62,778 nucleotides of DNA. Origin: Mycoplasmataceae bacterium (GTDB lineage: Bacteria; Bacillota_I; Bacilli_A; Mycoplasmatales; Hepatoplasmataceae). Shown here piece after piece: positions 49,344-61,297 of the stretch. The notes under the pieces were generated by a model. That model was given only the letters and a program-made list of their open reading frames with translations. It had not been told where the DNA came from and made no database searches. The stretch is from positions 1 to 62,778 of the forward strand of contig WTBJ01000006.1 of NCBI GenBank assembly GCA_013139135.1, read 5' to 3'. Both the position numbers and the translations under genes were made by a program. The stretch's first letter is position 1. Each line of letters begins with the position of its first letter.

Positions 49344-49739
49344 ATGTTTACAGAATTAAAAAAACTATTAAAGAATTCTTATGCACCTTTAACAAATTTT
49401 AAAGTTGCATCAATTGTTGTTTTTAAAAACAACACAAAACAGGTTGGGGTCAATGTTGAAACAGCAACATTGAATCCAACTATATGCGCAGAGCGTAATG
49501 CAATTTTTAGCGCAATTGCGAATGGGCAGAAATTTGGCGATGTTAAAGAAATACATATTTTAGCAAATACAAAACATAAGGAAGATTTTACTTTCCCTTG
49601 TGGAGTTTGTCGACAAGTAATTTATGAAGCTTCAAACGGCGAAGCTTCAATTTATGTTTATTCTCTTTCTGGAGAAAAACAACAATACAAGATAAAAGAT
49701 TTATTACCAAATGCTTTTTCTGGAAAGGAAATCAATTAA
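49344..49739 (+). CDS. cdd: Cytidine deaminase
   Basis: This 131-residue homotetrameric zinc enzyme converts cytidine and deoxycytidine to uridine forms. The zinc site and catalytic Glu are in TICAERNAIFSA, with PCGVCRQVIYE as the second half. Full length. It overlaps era by one base. Confidence 0.96.
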   Translation: MFTELKKLLKNSYAPLTNFKVASIVVFKNNTKQVGVNVETATLNPTICAERNAIFSAIANGQKFGDVKEIHILANTKHKEDFTFPCGVCRQVIYEASNGEASIYVYSLSGEKQQYKIKDLLPNAFSGKEIN

Positions 49740-50614
49740 TGGAAAAACTCAAAGTTGGATTTGTTTCGATTGTTGGTCGTCCAAACGTTGGCAAATCAAC
49801 CTTAATAAACAATATAGTAAATCAAAAGATTTCTATAGTTACTCACAAAACAAATACTACCCGTAATCAAATTATTGGAATTTTTAATGATGAGGATTCT
49901 CAAATTATTTTTATTGATACTCCAGGTTATTTTCAAAATTCAAAATCAAAATTGGAACAAAATATGCAGACATCAATTACCAATGGTCTTTTGGGAACGG
50001 ATATCATTTTATATTTAATTCCTTTTTATCAAAATATTAACGAAAGTATTCAAGGAGATTTTACTTTATTTAAAAATCAAAATGCCAAAAAATATTTGAT
50101 CTTAACTAAAATAGATAAAGCAAAATCTAAAAATGATTTGATTGTTGAACTTGGAAAAATAGAGGATACAAAAATTTTTGATAAAATAATTCCAATATCA
50201 GCTTTATCTGATAATAATGTTCTTTGTTTGATCAAAGAAATAAAACAAGATTTAAAAAATGACGTTCCTTATTATGATCGAAATGATGCCCATGTATCAT
50301 CTGATTATTTTATTGTTGCTGAATTAATTAGAGAAAAAATTTTAATCAATTTAAATAATGAGGTTCCCCACAAAATATTTGTTAAAACAACAGATATAGA
50401 AAAAAAATCTAAAATCATTTCAATTAGAGCAGAAATTTATCTTGATAAAACTCATCATAAAAAATTAGTTATTGGTAAAGATGGACAAAAATTAAAAATA
50501 ATTGGTCAAGAAGCGCGACTTGATTTAGAGAAACATTTTAATAAGAAAATATATTTAGATCTATTTGTAAAAGTTCGAAAAGATTGAATGAATAAAGAAT
50601 CAATTATTACATAA
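49739..50614 (+). CDS. era: GTPase Era
   Basis: This 291-residue GTPase with a KH domain is needed for 30S assembly. It has the P-loop GRPNVGKSTL, switch NTTRNQIIGI, G3 DTPGYF and G4 TKIDKA. The C-terminal KH domain includes VIGKDGQKLKIIGQEAR. A TGA near the end is Trp and the true stop is at 50612-50614. Starts at the last base of the cdd stop. Confidence 0.96.
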
Positions 50615-50633
50615 TTGCTGATAATTTATATTA

Positions 50634-51356
50634 ATGATGCAAGAATTATTTAACCAAGCAATAGTTTTAAATATAAAACCCGTTGACGAAAACGCCGCCT
50701 TAGGGAGGTTTCTTTTGGATGATGGAAGAATTATTTTTTTAAAAATTCCTGGTTACCAAAATCCGCAATCAAAACATCGTTTATCGTTGCAACTAAATTC
50801 AATTGTTGAATTAGAATATTTTCAAAATGTTAATTTTCCAAATTCGGGAAAGTTAAAACGCGCTACATTAGAAAAACAACTTGTTTTTACGCTAGACAGA
50901 CAAACTCATATCATTTTTCTTTTGCATGATTTATTACGAAATTATAAAAAACTATCTCCAGAAATATATCAATTTTATGTTCTCCTCTTTACTAATAATA
51001 ATGAAAATATTTTAACTCTATCGAGCATATTATTCTTATTTTTAAAATTGATTCAATTTGAAAACTTTTTTCCAAACTTCAATGCTTGTGCAAATTGCCA
51101 AACAAATAAAAATATTGATAGTTTTAGTTTAGATCATGGTGGTTTACTTTGTGTAAAATGTGCCAAGAAATTTCAAATTAAGAGCTTACAAGTTCCGTTA
51201 TTGAAAAAAATAATTATGCTTGGAAAAATTACTAACTATCCGGATTTATCAAAAGTTTATTTTTTGCCAAGGGAAGAAATAATAATAAAAGAAATATTTG
51301 GCAATTATTTAGAAATAACTTTGGGAATAAATACCAATCAACTAAAAAACATTTAA
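50634..51356 (+). CDS. recO: DNA repair protein RecO
   Basis: This 240-residue RecO promotes RecA loading with RecR. It has an N-terminal OB-fold (GRFLLDDGRIIFLKIPGYQ) and a zinc finger CANC...CVKC in the C-terminal half. The position between era and glyS matches many mollicute and Firmicute genomes. Start at 50634 or 50637 (tandem ATG). No clear RBS. Confidence 0.88.
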   Translation: MMQELFNQAIVLNIKPVDENAALGRFLLDDGRIIFLKIPGYQNPQSKHRLSLQLNSIVELEYFQNVNFPNSGKLKRATLEKQLVFTLDRQTHIIFLLHDLLRNYKKLSPEIYQFYVLLFTNNNENILTLSSILFLFLKLIQFENFFPNFNACANCQTNKNIDSFSLDHGGLLCVKCAKKFQIKSLQVPLLKKIIMLGKITNYPDLSKVYFLPREEIIIKEIFGNYLEITLGINTNQLKNI

Positions 51357-51380
51357 TAAAAAGGTAAAATTATATTAATT

Positions 51381-52742
51381 ATGAAAGAACAAAAAGAAAT
51401 AGTCGCATACTTAAAGGATAAGGGGTTTATTTATCCTGGTTCGGATATTTATGGAGGACTTGCTAATTCATGAGATTACGGCCCACTAGGGGCGATTTTA
51501 AAAGATAATATAAAACAATTGTGAAAAAAAACTTTCATCGATGAACAGCACAATGTTTTTCATCTTGATTCATCAATTATCTTAAATTCAAAAGTATGAA
51601 AAGCTTCTGGTCATATAGACCGCTTTTCTGATCCGTTAGTTGATTGTAAATCTTGTAAACAAAGATACCGCGCTGATGATTTATTAAAACAAGCAAATCA
51701 TAAAAATGTAAGCACTTTATCATTAGAGGAACTAACAAAAGGAATCAATAAATTACAATGCCCAAACTGTTCAAAACAAAATTGAACTAATGTTCGTGAA
51801 TTTAATTTGATGTTTAAAATGTCAAATTCTAAAATTAATTTAAATGATGATGAAATATATTTACGACCAGAAACTGCACAAGGTGTTTTTATTAATTTTA
51901 AAAATATAATGGATACAATTTCTCCAAAATTACCTTTTGGTGTTGGGCAAGTTGGAAAGGCATTTCGCAATGAAGTAACACCGGGAAATTTTATTTTTCG
52001 AACAAAAGAATTTGATCAATTAGAACTTGAGTTTTTTTGCCATCCTAATGACGCTAACAAATGATTTAAGTTTTACAATCATGAGATACAATCATTTTTA
52101 AAAAACACTTTAAATTTAAAGAGTAAATACATCAAAGAATTTCATGTTCCGACAAAGGAATTAGCACATTATTCGACAAAAACAATCGATTTCGAATTTA
52201 AATTCCCCTTTGGTTGAGCTGAATTATTAGGGTTAGCAAATCGAACAGATTATGATTTAAAAACTCATAGTGAACATTCAAATGATGAGTTATTGGTGAT
52301 CGATCCAATTACTAAGGAAAAATACACTCCCTATGTAATTGAAACATCAATTGGTGTTGAGAGACTACTTTTTGCCATAGTATCTAATCATTTAAAAACA
52401 ATAATTGTTGATGACGAAGAGCGAGACATTTTACAATTACCCTTCGCTTTAGCACCGATAAAGATTGCTATTGCTCCCTTGACAAATAAAATTGAAAAAC
52501 AAGCTTTTAAACTTTATGAAAAATTGCTAAAAGATAGCATAGGTTCAATTATATTTATCAAAGGTGGTTCGATTGGGAAGAGATATCGAAAACAAGATCA
52601 AATAGGGACGCCTTTTGTGATCACTTATGATTTTGATTCACAACAAGACCATCAAGTTACAATTCGTGAACGAGATAGTAAGAAACAAACAAGAGTTAAA
52701 ATTGATGAGATAACAACGTTTATTCAAAACCATGCAAAATAA
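51381..52742 (+). CDS. glyS: Glycine-tRNA ligase (alpha2 type)
   Basis: This 453-residue class II homodimeric synthetase begins in [21 protein letters not shown] zinc-like insert has CKSC and CPNC. Motif 2 is [20 protein letters not shown]. Motif 3 is [16 protein letters not shown]-terminal anticodon-binding domain completes it. TATATT 4 nt before the ATG and no RBS suggest weak or leaderless initiation. It overlaps dnaG by 11 nt. Confidence 0.95.
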
Positions 52743-54570
52743 TTTAACAGAACTTTTAAACTTAATTCATCAAAATGTCGCCATCGACGAAGTGATCTCT
52801 GAACATATTCATTTAGAAAAAAAAGGTAATAATTATGTTGGACTTTGCCCCTTTCACCAGGATTCAAAACCATCATTATCCGTTTCTCCAACCAAAGGAA
52901 TTTTTAAGTGTTTTTCTTGTGGTGCTGGCGGAGACGCCGTTGCTTTTGTCAAGAATTATAAAGGGATAAATTTTATTGATGCCGTCAAGGAAATAGCAAC
53001 AAATAATAAAATTGATTGAAGGGATTATTTAACCGAATATAAAACTAAACAAGTTGATCCAGAAGTTGAAAAGATTATTGCTTTAAACGAAGCCGTTTTA
53101 ATCTTTTTTAAATACAATTTAGATACATTAAAAGATGATGATTCACTATTAAATAAATATTTATTATCAAGAAATTTATTAAAACAACAAATAGATACGT
53201 TTGAACTAGGTTATGCAACAAGCAATAATAGCTTGACAAAATTCTTATTAAAAAAAGGTTATAGCGAAGAAGATATTTTACAAGCTGGAGTTTGCAAAAA
53301 TTATGACGGTGATATCAAAGATTATTTTATTAATCGATTGATATTTCCGATTCGTGATTTTAATAATAAATTAGTTGGTTTTTCGGGTCGAATCATTGAA
53401 AAATCAAAATATACTAAATATTTAAATTCGCCAGAAACAAAGGCATTTAAAAAATCTGAAATAATTTATAACTTAAGTCAAGCAACTTCTCCAATTTCCT
53501 TGAAAGGTTTTGCTATCATTGTTGAAGGTTTTATGGATGTTATTGCTTTTGATCGTAACGGAATTAAAAATTGTCTAGCGACAATGGGGACATCATTATC
53601 AAAAACCCATCTATTTCAATTAAAAAAACATACGCAAAACATAATCTTGGCATTCGATAATGATACTCCAGGAATAAATGCAACAATTAAAGCTGGAAAA
53701 GAACTTATTAAGCATCAATTTGATGTTAAGGTTTTTAGTATCAAAGATGCAAAAGATATCGATGAATATAGCAAAAACAAAAGTATGTCTGAGCTTAATG
53801 AAGAATTAGAAAATGTACTAAAATTTATTGAATTTTATAAAATTCAAATTGAAAAAGCAATTGATAAAAAATCAATGAATTTTGAATTGATTAGATCATT
53901 TTTGAGAGTATTAAGTTCAGTTAATGATGAGTTACAAACTGATTTTTATTTAAATGAAATTGCTCAAGAGTTTAATATTGATAAGAGTATTTTATTAAAA
54001 GAGTATCAAATGATTAGTAAAATTCTTATTGAACACGTAAATGAAAATATCGACTCTAATTATAATTATCCTCAACCAATAGATTATTCCTCAAATCAAT
54101 TAAATCCCCATTGAAAAGATAATGAGATTAAAAAATACTCTTCATTTGATCTAGAAAATAAGCGAAATATAGTTATAAAGGATGAAAGATTAATCATTTA
54201 TTTCTTAAGCAAAAATAAAGTATTTTTTGAAAATATCGAATTGGATAATTATCATTTTATTGATGATATTTCATCAATAATGTTTAAAATATTACAGCAA
54301 CTTTATAAGTCTAATAAAAAATTTGGCAATAATGAAATATTAAATTTTTTTCCATTAACGGACCAGGATGAAGTTAAATCTATTTTAAATATGCGTGATG
54401 TAATTGATGATGAAAAGCGCTTAATTATTGAAATAAATCAATTACTTAATCGTTTGAAATTTAATCAATTGAAAGAACAATCAAATAAATTACACCAAAA
54501 AATCAAGGAAACATCGGATTCAGAACATAAAATCTTTTTAATCAAGCGCTTAAAAGAAATTAAGTTTTAA
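52732..54570 (+). CDS. dnaG: DNA primase
   Basis: This 612-residue primase has an N-terminal zinc-binding domain (GLCPFHQDSKPSLSV ... CFSCGAGG). The core has YFINRLIFPIRDFNNKLVGFSGR, the Toprim motif VEGFMDVIAF with catalytic Glu, and ILAFDNDTPGI. The C-terminal helicase-binding domain is weakly conserved and helical. It sits in the Firmicute-type dnaG-rpoD macromolecular-synthesis order. Confidence 0.95.
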
Positions 54571-54579
54571 TAAAAAGTA

Positions 54580-54585
54580 TATAAT
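54580..54585 (+). promoter_or_regulatory. TATAAT box before rpoD
   Basis: TATAAT at 54580-54585 (a weaker TATAAC at 54592-54597) precedes the ATG at 54601 with no Shine-Dalgarno, so rpoD can be transcribed apart from dnaG. Confidence 0.45.
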
Positions 54586-54600
54586 TTAATTTATAACACT

Positions 54601-56064
54601 ATGATAGAAAAAAATAATTCTGACAAGAACGAACTCAAAAAAGAGACGAAAAAAGTCAACAAAAAAGAAACTAAAAAGGAAACTAAAAAGGAAAATAAAA
54701 AAGAAACAAAGCATCATTTAAAAATTCCTTTTACTCACAAAAAAACTAAAAAAATAACTGAAAATATAAATGATAAAAATGATGAAAATGATAAAAATGA
54801 TAAAAATATTATTGTTCCAAAAACTCATGATGAAAAAGTCGTTAATGTCGAACAAGAATTAAAATATAAAGATGTTTTAAATATTTTACGAAAAAGACTA
54901 AAAGTTGAACACAAAATTTTGTTTTCAACAGAAGAAGTTTTTGATATTTTAAATCGTCTTAAACTTTATGTTGATGATGATGAATCTGCTGAGCTTTTTG
55001 ATTTATTAATTAGAAAACAAATTGTTAGTAAGGACTTTGTTTTAGGCGAACCAACTGCTGAAGAAGAATACCAGGACAATGATGTTGATGATGAATTTGT
55101 CGATGATGAAGATGATATTTTAGAGGAAATTGAAGAATTATCTGATAAAGAAATTGATCATAATGAATTATCAGATACAACGGATCATATTAAGTGATAT
55201 ATGAGATGAGTTGGTAAATATGGTGTTTTATTAACTCATGCTCAAGAAATTGAACTTGCTAAAAAAATGGAAGATGGCGCAAGAGATAACTCTACTAAAA
55301 AACAAAAATTGGAAGCTAAGGAAGCACAAGAAGTTTTAATTAAAAGAAATCTTCGATTAGTAATTAATATTGCTAAAAAATATAAAACAAGAGGACTTCC
55401 TTTTGCAGACTTAATTTCTGAAGGTAATAACGGTTTAATTAGAGCAATCAATAAATATGATTATAAAAAAGGTTATAAGGTTTCAACTTATGCAACTTGA
55501 TGAATTAGACAAGCAATCACAAGAGCAATTGCTGATCAAGCAAGAACCGTTAGAATTCCTGTTCATATGGTTGAAACAATTAATAAATTATCAAAAATAA
55601 CTCGTGATTTAAATCAGGAGTATGGAAGATTACCAACTGATGAAGAGTTGGCAATTGCAATGGGAGAAGGTTTTACGGCAAAAAAAATTAATCAAATTAG
55701 ATTAATAAATATCGATCCAACTTCATTGGATAAATCAATTCGTTCTGAAGGTGAATCATTTTTATATGATTTTATTGAAGATAAAAAAGCAATTGTTCCG
55801 GATGAATTCGCAAGAAATCAAGAAATAATTGCTAAAATTAATGAAATATTACCCAAGTATTTAAGCAAGCGTGAAGTTGAAGTTATTCGTTTACGTAATG
55901 GTCTTGATTCTGAAAGTGAAAACATTGGGCAACGTCAAACTCTTGAGGAAATTGGTGAAAAATACGATGTTACAAGAGAGCGAATTCGTCAAATTGAGTC
56001 TAAAGCAATGAAAAAATTGAAAGAAAAAGCCAAGAAAGATCTTGCTCATTTTTTAACAGATTAA
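54601..56064 (+). CDS. rpoD: Primary sigma factor RpoD (SigA) with Lys-rich N-terminal extension
   Basis: This 487-residue housekeeping sigma factor has region 2 in [29 protein letters not shown], then [23 protein letters not shown] for -10 recognition. Region 4 is [10 protein letters not shown], then [23 protein letters not shown]. The two Trp residues of region 2 are TGA encoded. Residues 1-70 are low-complexity Lys/Glu/Thr/Asn/Asp repeats in place of a typical region 1.1. An acidic stretch lies at about 155-195. Confidence 0.96.
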
Positions 56065-56076
56065 TTTAAATTAATA

Positions 56077-56715
56077 ATGATTAGTAAAAGATTAACAACG
56101 ATTTGTAATTTTATAATAGGTGATCATGTTCTTGACATTGGGACAGATCATGGTCTTATTCCAATCTTTTTATTACAAAACAATTTAGTGAATAGAGTAA
56201 CTGCGACAGAACTAAATGATGGTCCATTGGAAATAGCAAAAAAATCATTTAAAAAAAATCATCTTGATGAGCAAATTAATTTAATTAAAGCAGATGGGTT
56301 TAAAACATTAAATCCCGATGAATTTAGCACGATTATTATTGCTGGAATGGGCGGGACGCTTATTTCTCAAATTATTAATAACGATTTATATTCTGGTCGA
56401 TATGTTTTACATCCAACAAACAATTTTAGAAAGTTGCGAGAAACATTAAAAACACTTAAATTTACTATTATTCACGAACAATTAGTTGTTGAAAATAAAA
56501 TTAATAATTTAATTATTGTCGCAGAAAAAACAATAAAAATCCAACATCTTAATGAATATAATCTAGTTGTTGGTCCCAAACTTAAATTTGATTTAAGTCA
56601 AGAAGTAACAAATCTTTACAAAACAAGTAAAGATTATTATTTAGACTTATATAATAAAAGTAGTAATAAAGATTATAAAAAGAAATCTAATTATTTTGAA
56701 AAGGTCTTAAAATGA
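56077..56715 (+). CDS. trmK: tRNA (adenine-N1)-methyltransferase TrmK
   Basis: This 212-residue SAM-dependent methyltransferase modifies A22 in tRNA in known members. SAM motif I is VLDIGTDHGLIPIFLL, with ATELNDGPLEIAKK following and IIAGMGGTLISQI as the family signature. A C-terminal helical domain is present. It lies directly after rpoD and overlaps the Nif3-like gene by 4 nt (ATGA), the common Firmicute arrangement. Confidence 0.94.
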   Translation: MISKRLTTICNFIIGDHVLDIGTDHGLIPIFLLQNNLVNRVTATELNDGPLEIAKKSFKKNHLDEQINLIKADGFKTLNPDEFSTIIIAGMGGTLISQIINNDLYSGRYVLHPTNNFRKLRETLKTLKFTIIHEQLVVENKINNLIIVAEKTIKIQHLNEYNLVVGPKLKFDLSQEVTNLYKTSKDYYLDLYNKSSNKDYKKKSNYFEKVLK

Positions 56716-57467
56716 AGAAACAAAAAATCATAGGTATTTTAGAGGAACAATTTCCCAGTGTATCAGCAACAACAAAGGATTTCATCGGTCAGCAAATTAG
56801 CGGCGAAGATGAAATCGACTCAATTATCATTGCTCTAGATTTAACAACTGATGTAATTTATCAAGCAATTGAAATGAAAGCGCAATTAATAATTGTTCAT
56901 CATCCATTATTTTATGGAGAAAAAAAATTACTATTGAAAGAAAATCCGCATTTGCAAGCAAAAAAAACTCTTTTAGAAAAGATGAAGATTAATGTTTTTG
57001 TTATTCATACTAATGCAGACTTTAATCCAAATTCTATTTCTTTTAACCAAGCATTAGCGCTTGGATTTGAGGAAATAACAAATTTATCGGATAATCTAGG
57101 GGTTAAAGCAAAAATAGCGAAAAAAACTACTATTCATAAATTTGTTAAAGAATTAAAAAACAAATTAGAATTAGATTATGATTTTAGAACAAATATTGAT
57201 AATGATTTGTCATTTGATAAGTTTGTTATTGGTTCTGGAACGTCTGGAGACTTACTTGAATTAAAACATTTTCATGATTATGTTTTTGTCATTGGTGAAA
57301 TGAAACATCACCAATGAGTTAAGGCTAATGAAGAGGGAACTAAAGTGATTGAAATTGGTCATTTTAGTGAAAGCATTTTTAAAGTAATGATCAAAATTAT
57401 TCTTGAGTCAGAACAAGAACTAAATATTATTTTAGCAAAGGAGAAAAATGGATATAAAACAATTTAA
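56712..57467 (+). CDS. Nif3-like dinuclear metal center protein
   Basis: This 251-residue protein is of the NIF3/DUF34 family. Metal-binding residues are in LIIVHHPLFYGEK, NADFNP and a C-terminal VIGEMKHHQW. Full-length for the short form without the PII-like insert. The biochemical role of the family is unsettled. It overlaps the helicase gene by 20 nt and has one TGA Trp codon. Confidence 0.92.
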
Positions 57468-58566
57468 AATCGACAAGCAAGTTGATGCTTATTTAAAAGA
57501 TAAGAAAATAACAACATACACAGCAGTGCAAGAAAAAGTAATACCTTTACTTTTAAAAGATAAACAAGTCATTGTTGAGGCACCAACGGGAACGGGAAAG
57601 ACTTTAGCCTTTTTAATTCCAATTTTAACTAATTTGGATCCGAATAATAAAAATATTCAGGCATTAATTACTGTTCCAACAAGAGAATTAGCAACGCAAA
57701 TTGCTAATGTTTGTAAGGAAATTAGTCTTTTTAAAACAGATTTTTCTTATTTATTATTAACTGGTGGTGAAGATATTTCTATTCAAAATAAAAAAATTAA
57801 GAAACAACCACAAATAATTATAGGAACTCAAGAGCGAATTAATAAAGTTTTTTCTTTTGGGTCATTTAATCTTACCTTTTTAAAATATATTGTTTTAGAT
57901 GAAGCGGATATGATGCTTGATTTTGGATTTATTGAAGAATTAAAAGAATTTATTAAGCGTTCGGGGATAAACAAAAAAATTGTTTATAGTCTATTTTCTG
58001 CAACATTACCATTACCTTTACAAAACTTTATTAAAAAATCATTTGGTGGTGAAATTATTAATATTTCAATTGCAAAAAATGATGAAAATATAAAGATTAA
58101 TTTAATAAAAAGTTTTGATCAAGAAAAAAATGAACAATTATTTAAGCTCCTTTCAGCACCGATCTTTAATCCCTTCTTTGCAATCATCTTTACTAGAACT
58201 AATGAAGAAGCGGAGGCTGTTTATGCCTTTTTAAAAACAAAAAAAATTAGAAATCTTGCTTGTTTTACAACAACAATTTCAGCAAGGGAACGATCAAAAA
58301 TATTAAAAAATATTTCAAAAATGAATATTACTTATTTAGTAACTAGTGATGTAATGTCGAGAGGAATGGATTTTTTAGGAGTGAGTCATATTATTAATTA
58401 TTCTTATCCAACAAATCTAACATATTATGTACATCGAATTGGTCGAACTAATCGGAATAATATCAGCGGACAAATTTATGATATATATACTGAAAAAGAT
58501 GAAAAACAGTTAAAAATTATTATGGAAAAAAACAAATTTTTAACTTTTGAAAGATTAAAATTATAA
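57448..58566 (+). CDS. DEAD-box RNA helicase
   Basis: This 372-residue two-domain helicase has the Q-motif region TYTAVQEKVIP, motif I APTGTGKT, Ia VPTRELATQ, II LDEADMML, III SATLP, V TSDVMSRGMDF and VI HRIGRTNR. There is no C-terminal RNA-binding extension, so it is a minimal CshA/CshB-type protein, probably acting in ribosome assembly or RNA decay. Start after AAAGGAGAAAA, inside the Nif3-like gene. Confidence 0.93.
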   Translation: MDIKQFKIDKQVDAYLKDKKITTYTAVQEKVIPLLLKDKQVIVEAPTGTGKTLAFLIPILTNLDPNNKNIQALITVPTRELATQIANVCKEISLFKTDFSYLLLTGGEDISIQNKKIKKQPQIIIGTQERINKVFSFGSFNLTFLKYIVLDEADMMLDFGFIEELKEFIKRSGINKKIVYSLFSATLPLPLQNFIKKSFGGEIINISIAKNDENIKINLIKSFDQEKNEQLFKLLSAPIFNPFFAIIFTRTNEEAEAVYAFLKTKKIRNLACFTTTISARERSKILKNISKMNITYLVTSDVMSRGMDFLGVSHIINYSYPTNLTYYVHRIGRTNRNNISGQIYDIYTEKDEKQLKIIMEKNKFLTFERLKL

Positions 58567-59423
58567 TGAAAAAGCCTCTTCTTGGTGCTCATGTGTCCTT
58601 TTTAAAAGATACACAGTTACTTGGGACAATCGAGATGTTAAAAGAAATTAATGCTACTTCTGGAGCAATGTATATTTCAAATTCACGCGGTTATAAAAAA
58701 ACTTTTGAAATCGATGATAAACAAACAGAACTAGCTTTTGCTTTGGCAAAAGATATTAATATTGATCCACGAAATATTATCGTTCATGCTCCAATGGTTG
58801 GTAATCTTGCAAATATTGAATTTGAAAAACAAACTTGAATTTTAACTGTAGAATCATATATAAAAGATTTACAAAAAATGCATCAAGTTGGTCTTAAATA
58901 TTATAATTTTCATCCAGGGTCAGCTAAAGATCAAGAATTAGGAATAAAACAATGTGCTAAGGGAATTAATAAAATTTTAGCGGCAACAGCAACGCACAAA
59001 ACTGTTTTATTAATTGAAACAATGATGACGAAAGGGAATTTTATTGGAAAAAACTTTGCTCAAATTAAAGAAATTATCTCTTTGGTAAAAGATCAAACAC
59101 GAATTGGAGTTTGTTTAGATACTTGTCATGTTTGAGATGGGGGATATGATATTAAAACTGATCTTGAAGGTGTTTTAAATTCTTTTGATAAAGAAATTGG
59201 TTTAAAGAATTTAAAAGCAATGCATATTAATGATTCGAAAAATGTTTTAGGTTCAGGTAAAGATCGTCATGAACTAATTGGTCAAGGATACATTGGTCTT
59301 GATGCTTTAAAAGCAATTGTAAATCATGAACAATTAAGAATGTTACCCAAAGCACTTGAAACCCCTTATGGTAAAGATGATTATCGTAAATGAAGTCTTG
59401 AAATAGAAATGCTCTTGGAATAA
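58566..59423 (+). CDS. nfo: Endonuclease IV (AP endonuclease)
   Basis: This 285-residue TIM-barrel enzyme cuts abasic sites. The three-metal site residues are in [57 protein letters not shown] and LETPYG. Trp codons are TGA. It starts at the last base of the helicase stop. Confidence 0.95.
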
Positions 59424-59453
59424 GATTTTTTTAATATTGATTGATTATTACAA

Positions 59454-59459
59454 TATAAT
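59454..59459 (+). promoter_or_regulatory. TATAAT box 6 nt before 59466 gene
   Basis: TATAAT at 59454-59459, ATG at 59466, no Shine-Dalgarno. A TTAATA 17 nt upstream (59431-59436) could serve as a weak -35. Confidence 0.5.
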
Positions 59460-59465
59460 TACCTT

Positions 59466-60614
59466 ATGAATGCAAAACACTCCTTTACAGATGATAACTA
59501 TTTTTCAAAAAATGAGTTAAAAAACAAATTAGAAAATATTAAATTTAGTCATTGTTGAGAGGAAGTTTTTCATTATCGGCAACATTACGCCTTTATTTTA
59601 CCGTCAAAATTTAGAGATGATAAAAACGTATTTATTGTTCAAACTCCATGAATATTACAAAAAGAAATTGCCCTGATGCAACAAGTAAATTTATTTTACA
59701 CCAATTTAATTGAGTTGATTGGTGAAAAATATAATGCTAAAGTTGTTAATGATGAAATAAACAATTGAGGATTTTTTAAGGATTTAAAATACATTGTTAA
59801 AAATAGAATGAATTTGGAAATTAAGGATTTAACTTTAGAATCAATCGTCTTTGATGAACAAATTGATTTAAGTGATTTAGAAGAAATAAAGGCCTTAGAA
59901 ATAAAGAATATAATGCAAAAATTATATTATGATTTTCTTGGTCCAGAAATAATTTTAAAAAAAATCTTTCCAACAAATATTTCGCAAGACAAACTAGCAA
60001 ACGTAACAACTAATATTAATCAAGCTCTTTATTATAAAAATCTTAATTCATATATTACGAAATCAGCAATTATTTATTTTCAAATTAATCAAAATGTTGA
60101 AAATGATCATGTCGATTTAATTTCTGGGATGTTGATTCAGTCTTATTTGTTTCAAACTTCATTTAAAGCATTCATCTCAGCAGCTGATTTCATTGATGAA
60201 TATATCGAATGAATCCCAAGGTTTAATAGAGCTTATTTGGATACTGTTCGTGAAGATGGCGATATTACATATTTATATTTAGAGTTTATTGCTTTTTTTT
60301 CTTTACTAGAAAAAAAGACTTTGAAAGTAATTACTAAATACATTAATAAAGTTCATAAAAATGTTGATTTATCTCGGAAACTTAAGAACGTTGATCTTAT
60401 GAAAATGATGAAGTTATATCCTTTACTATCTAAGAACCAAATTCTTTTTTTCCTTAATCACCGTGATAACTTGGAAAGTTATACAGTCGAAAATTTTAAA
60501 GTAGAAATGGAAACATCTTACGAAACTGCTCGTTATTCAATGGATAAACTTGCAACTACTGGTTTATATATAAAAATTAAAACAGGTAAAAAATATGTTT
60601 TTAAAACAATATAA
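59466..60614 (+). CDS. Unknown protein with C-terminal winged-helix-like segment
   Basis: This 382-residue soluble protein is not recognised. It is helical throughout. The last 45 residues (ENFKVEMETSYETARYSMDKLATTGLYIK, then KTGKKYVFKTI) look like a winged helix-turn-helix such as those found at the ends of Fic or regulator proteins. No Fic HxFx[DE] motif is present. Trp codons are TGA. It overlaps the next gene by 20 nt. Confidence 0.6.
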
Positions 60615-61278
60615 TAAAAAGAAAAATATTTTTTATCGAAAAGAATTTTTTCATAATTATTTAAGTTTATTTGGTTCGTTGATGATATTACTTTTATCGA
60701 TTTTTTTACTAATTAAAATTTTCAATGATAATAATTTTATTCTTTATAATCTAGGAATTGTTTCAGTTCTTATTCTATTGAGTGTTTTTAAGATAATGAT
60801 AAGTTTATTGTTAATTTCTCGGCTTAATGAGATAAAGAATAAATTAGAGCCGGAACGAATGAATATATATATTTATCAATCAAGTTGAATGCGAAAAAAA
60901 ATATCATCTTTTTGAATTACAATAGTTTTCGCATATCTATGAATTATATTAATGTTAATTTTTATTGTTTTTTCAACAGTAACAAATCAATTTACATGAT
61001 TACAATTTGGCTTTTATTCAACAATTATTGTTATGACAATAATTGTTGGCGTTGGAAATTGATTTGTTATTAATTCTTTTTTAGCTAGTAATGAAAATTT
61101 AATTTCAACACAACCAAGCATTGTTTTTGATAATGAACTTGAAACAAAAAGATTAGTTCTTATGTATCGGAAAAAATATTTAACTTTGTTAATCATTATT
61201 ACGATATTTCCATTGTTTTTATTATTTAACAAAAATTTTAAAGAAAAATATTTAGTTTTAATTGGTAAAAATATCTAA
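60595..61278 (+). CDS. Unknown 4-TM membrane protein
   Basis: This 227-residue protein has four hydrophobic segments at about 25-45, 50-75, 105-125 and 133-160, and a fifth near 195-210. A basic N-terminus and loops suggest N-inside topology. No family recognised. The start lies within the end of the preceding winged-helix gene, so both are co-expressed and perhaps partners. Confidence 0.6.
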
Positions 61279-61285
61279 TCTAAAA

Positions 61286-61291
61286 TATAAT
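61286..61291 (+). promoter_or_regulatory. TATAAT box 6 nt before dut-like gene
   Basis: TATAAT at 61286-61291 and ATG at 61298 with no Shine-Dalgarno, consistent with leaderless initiation. Confidence 0.5.
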
Positions 61292-61297
61292 TTAGTT

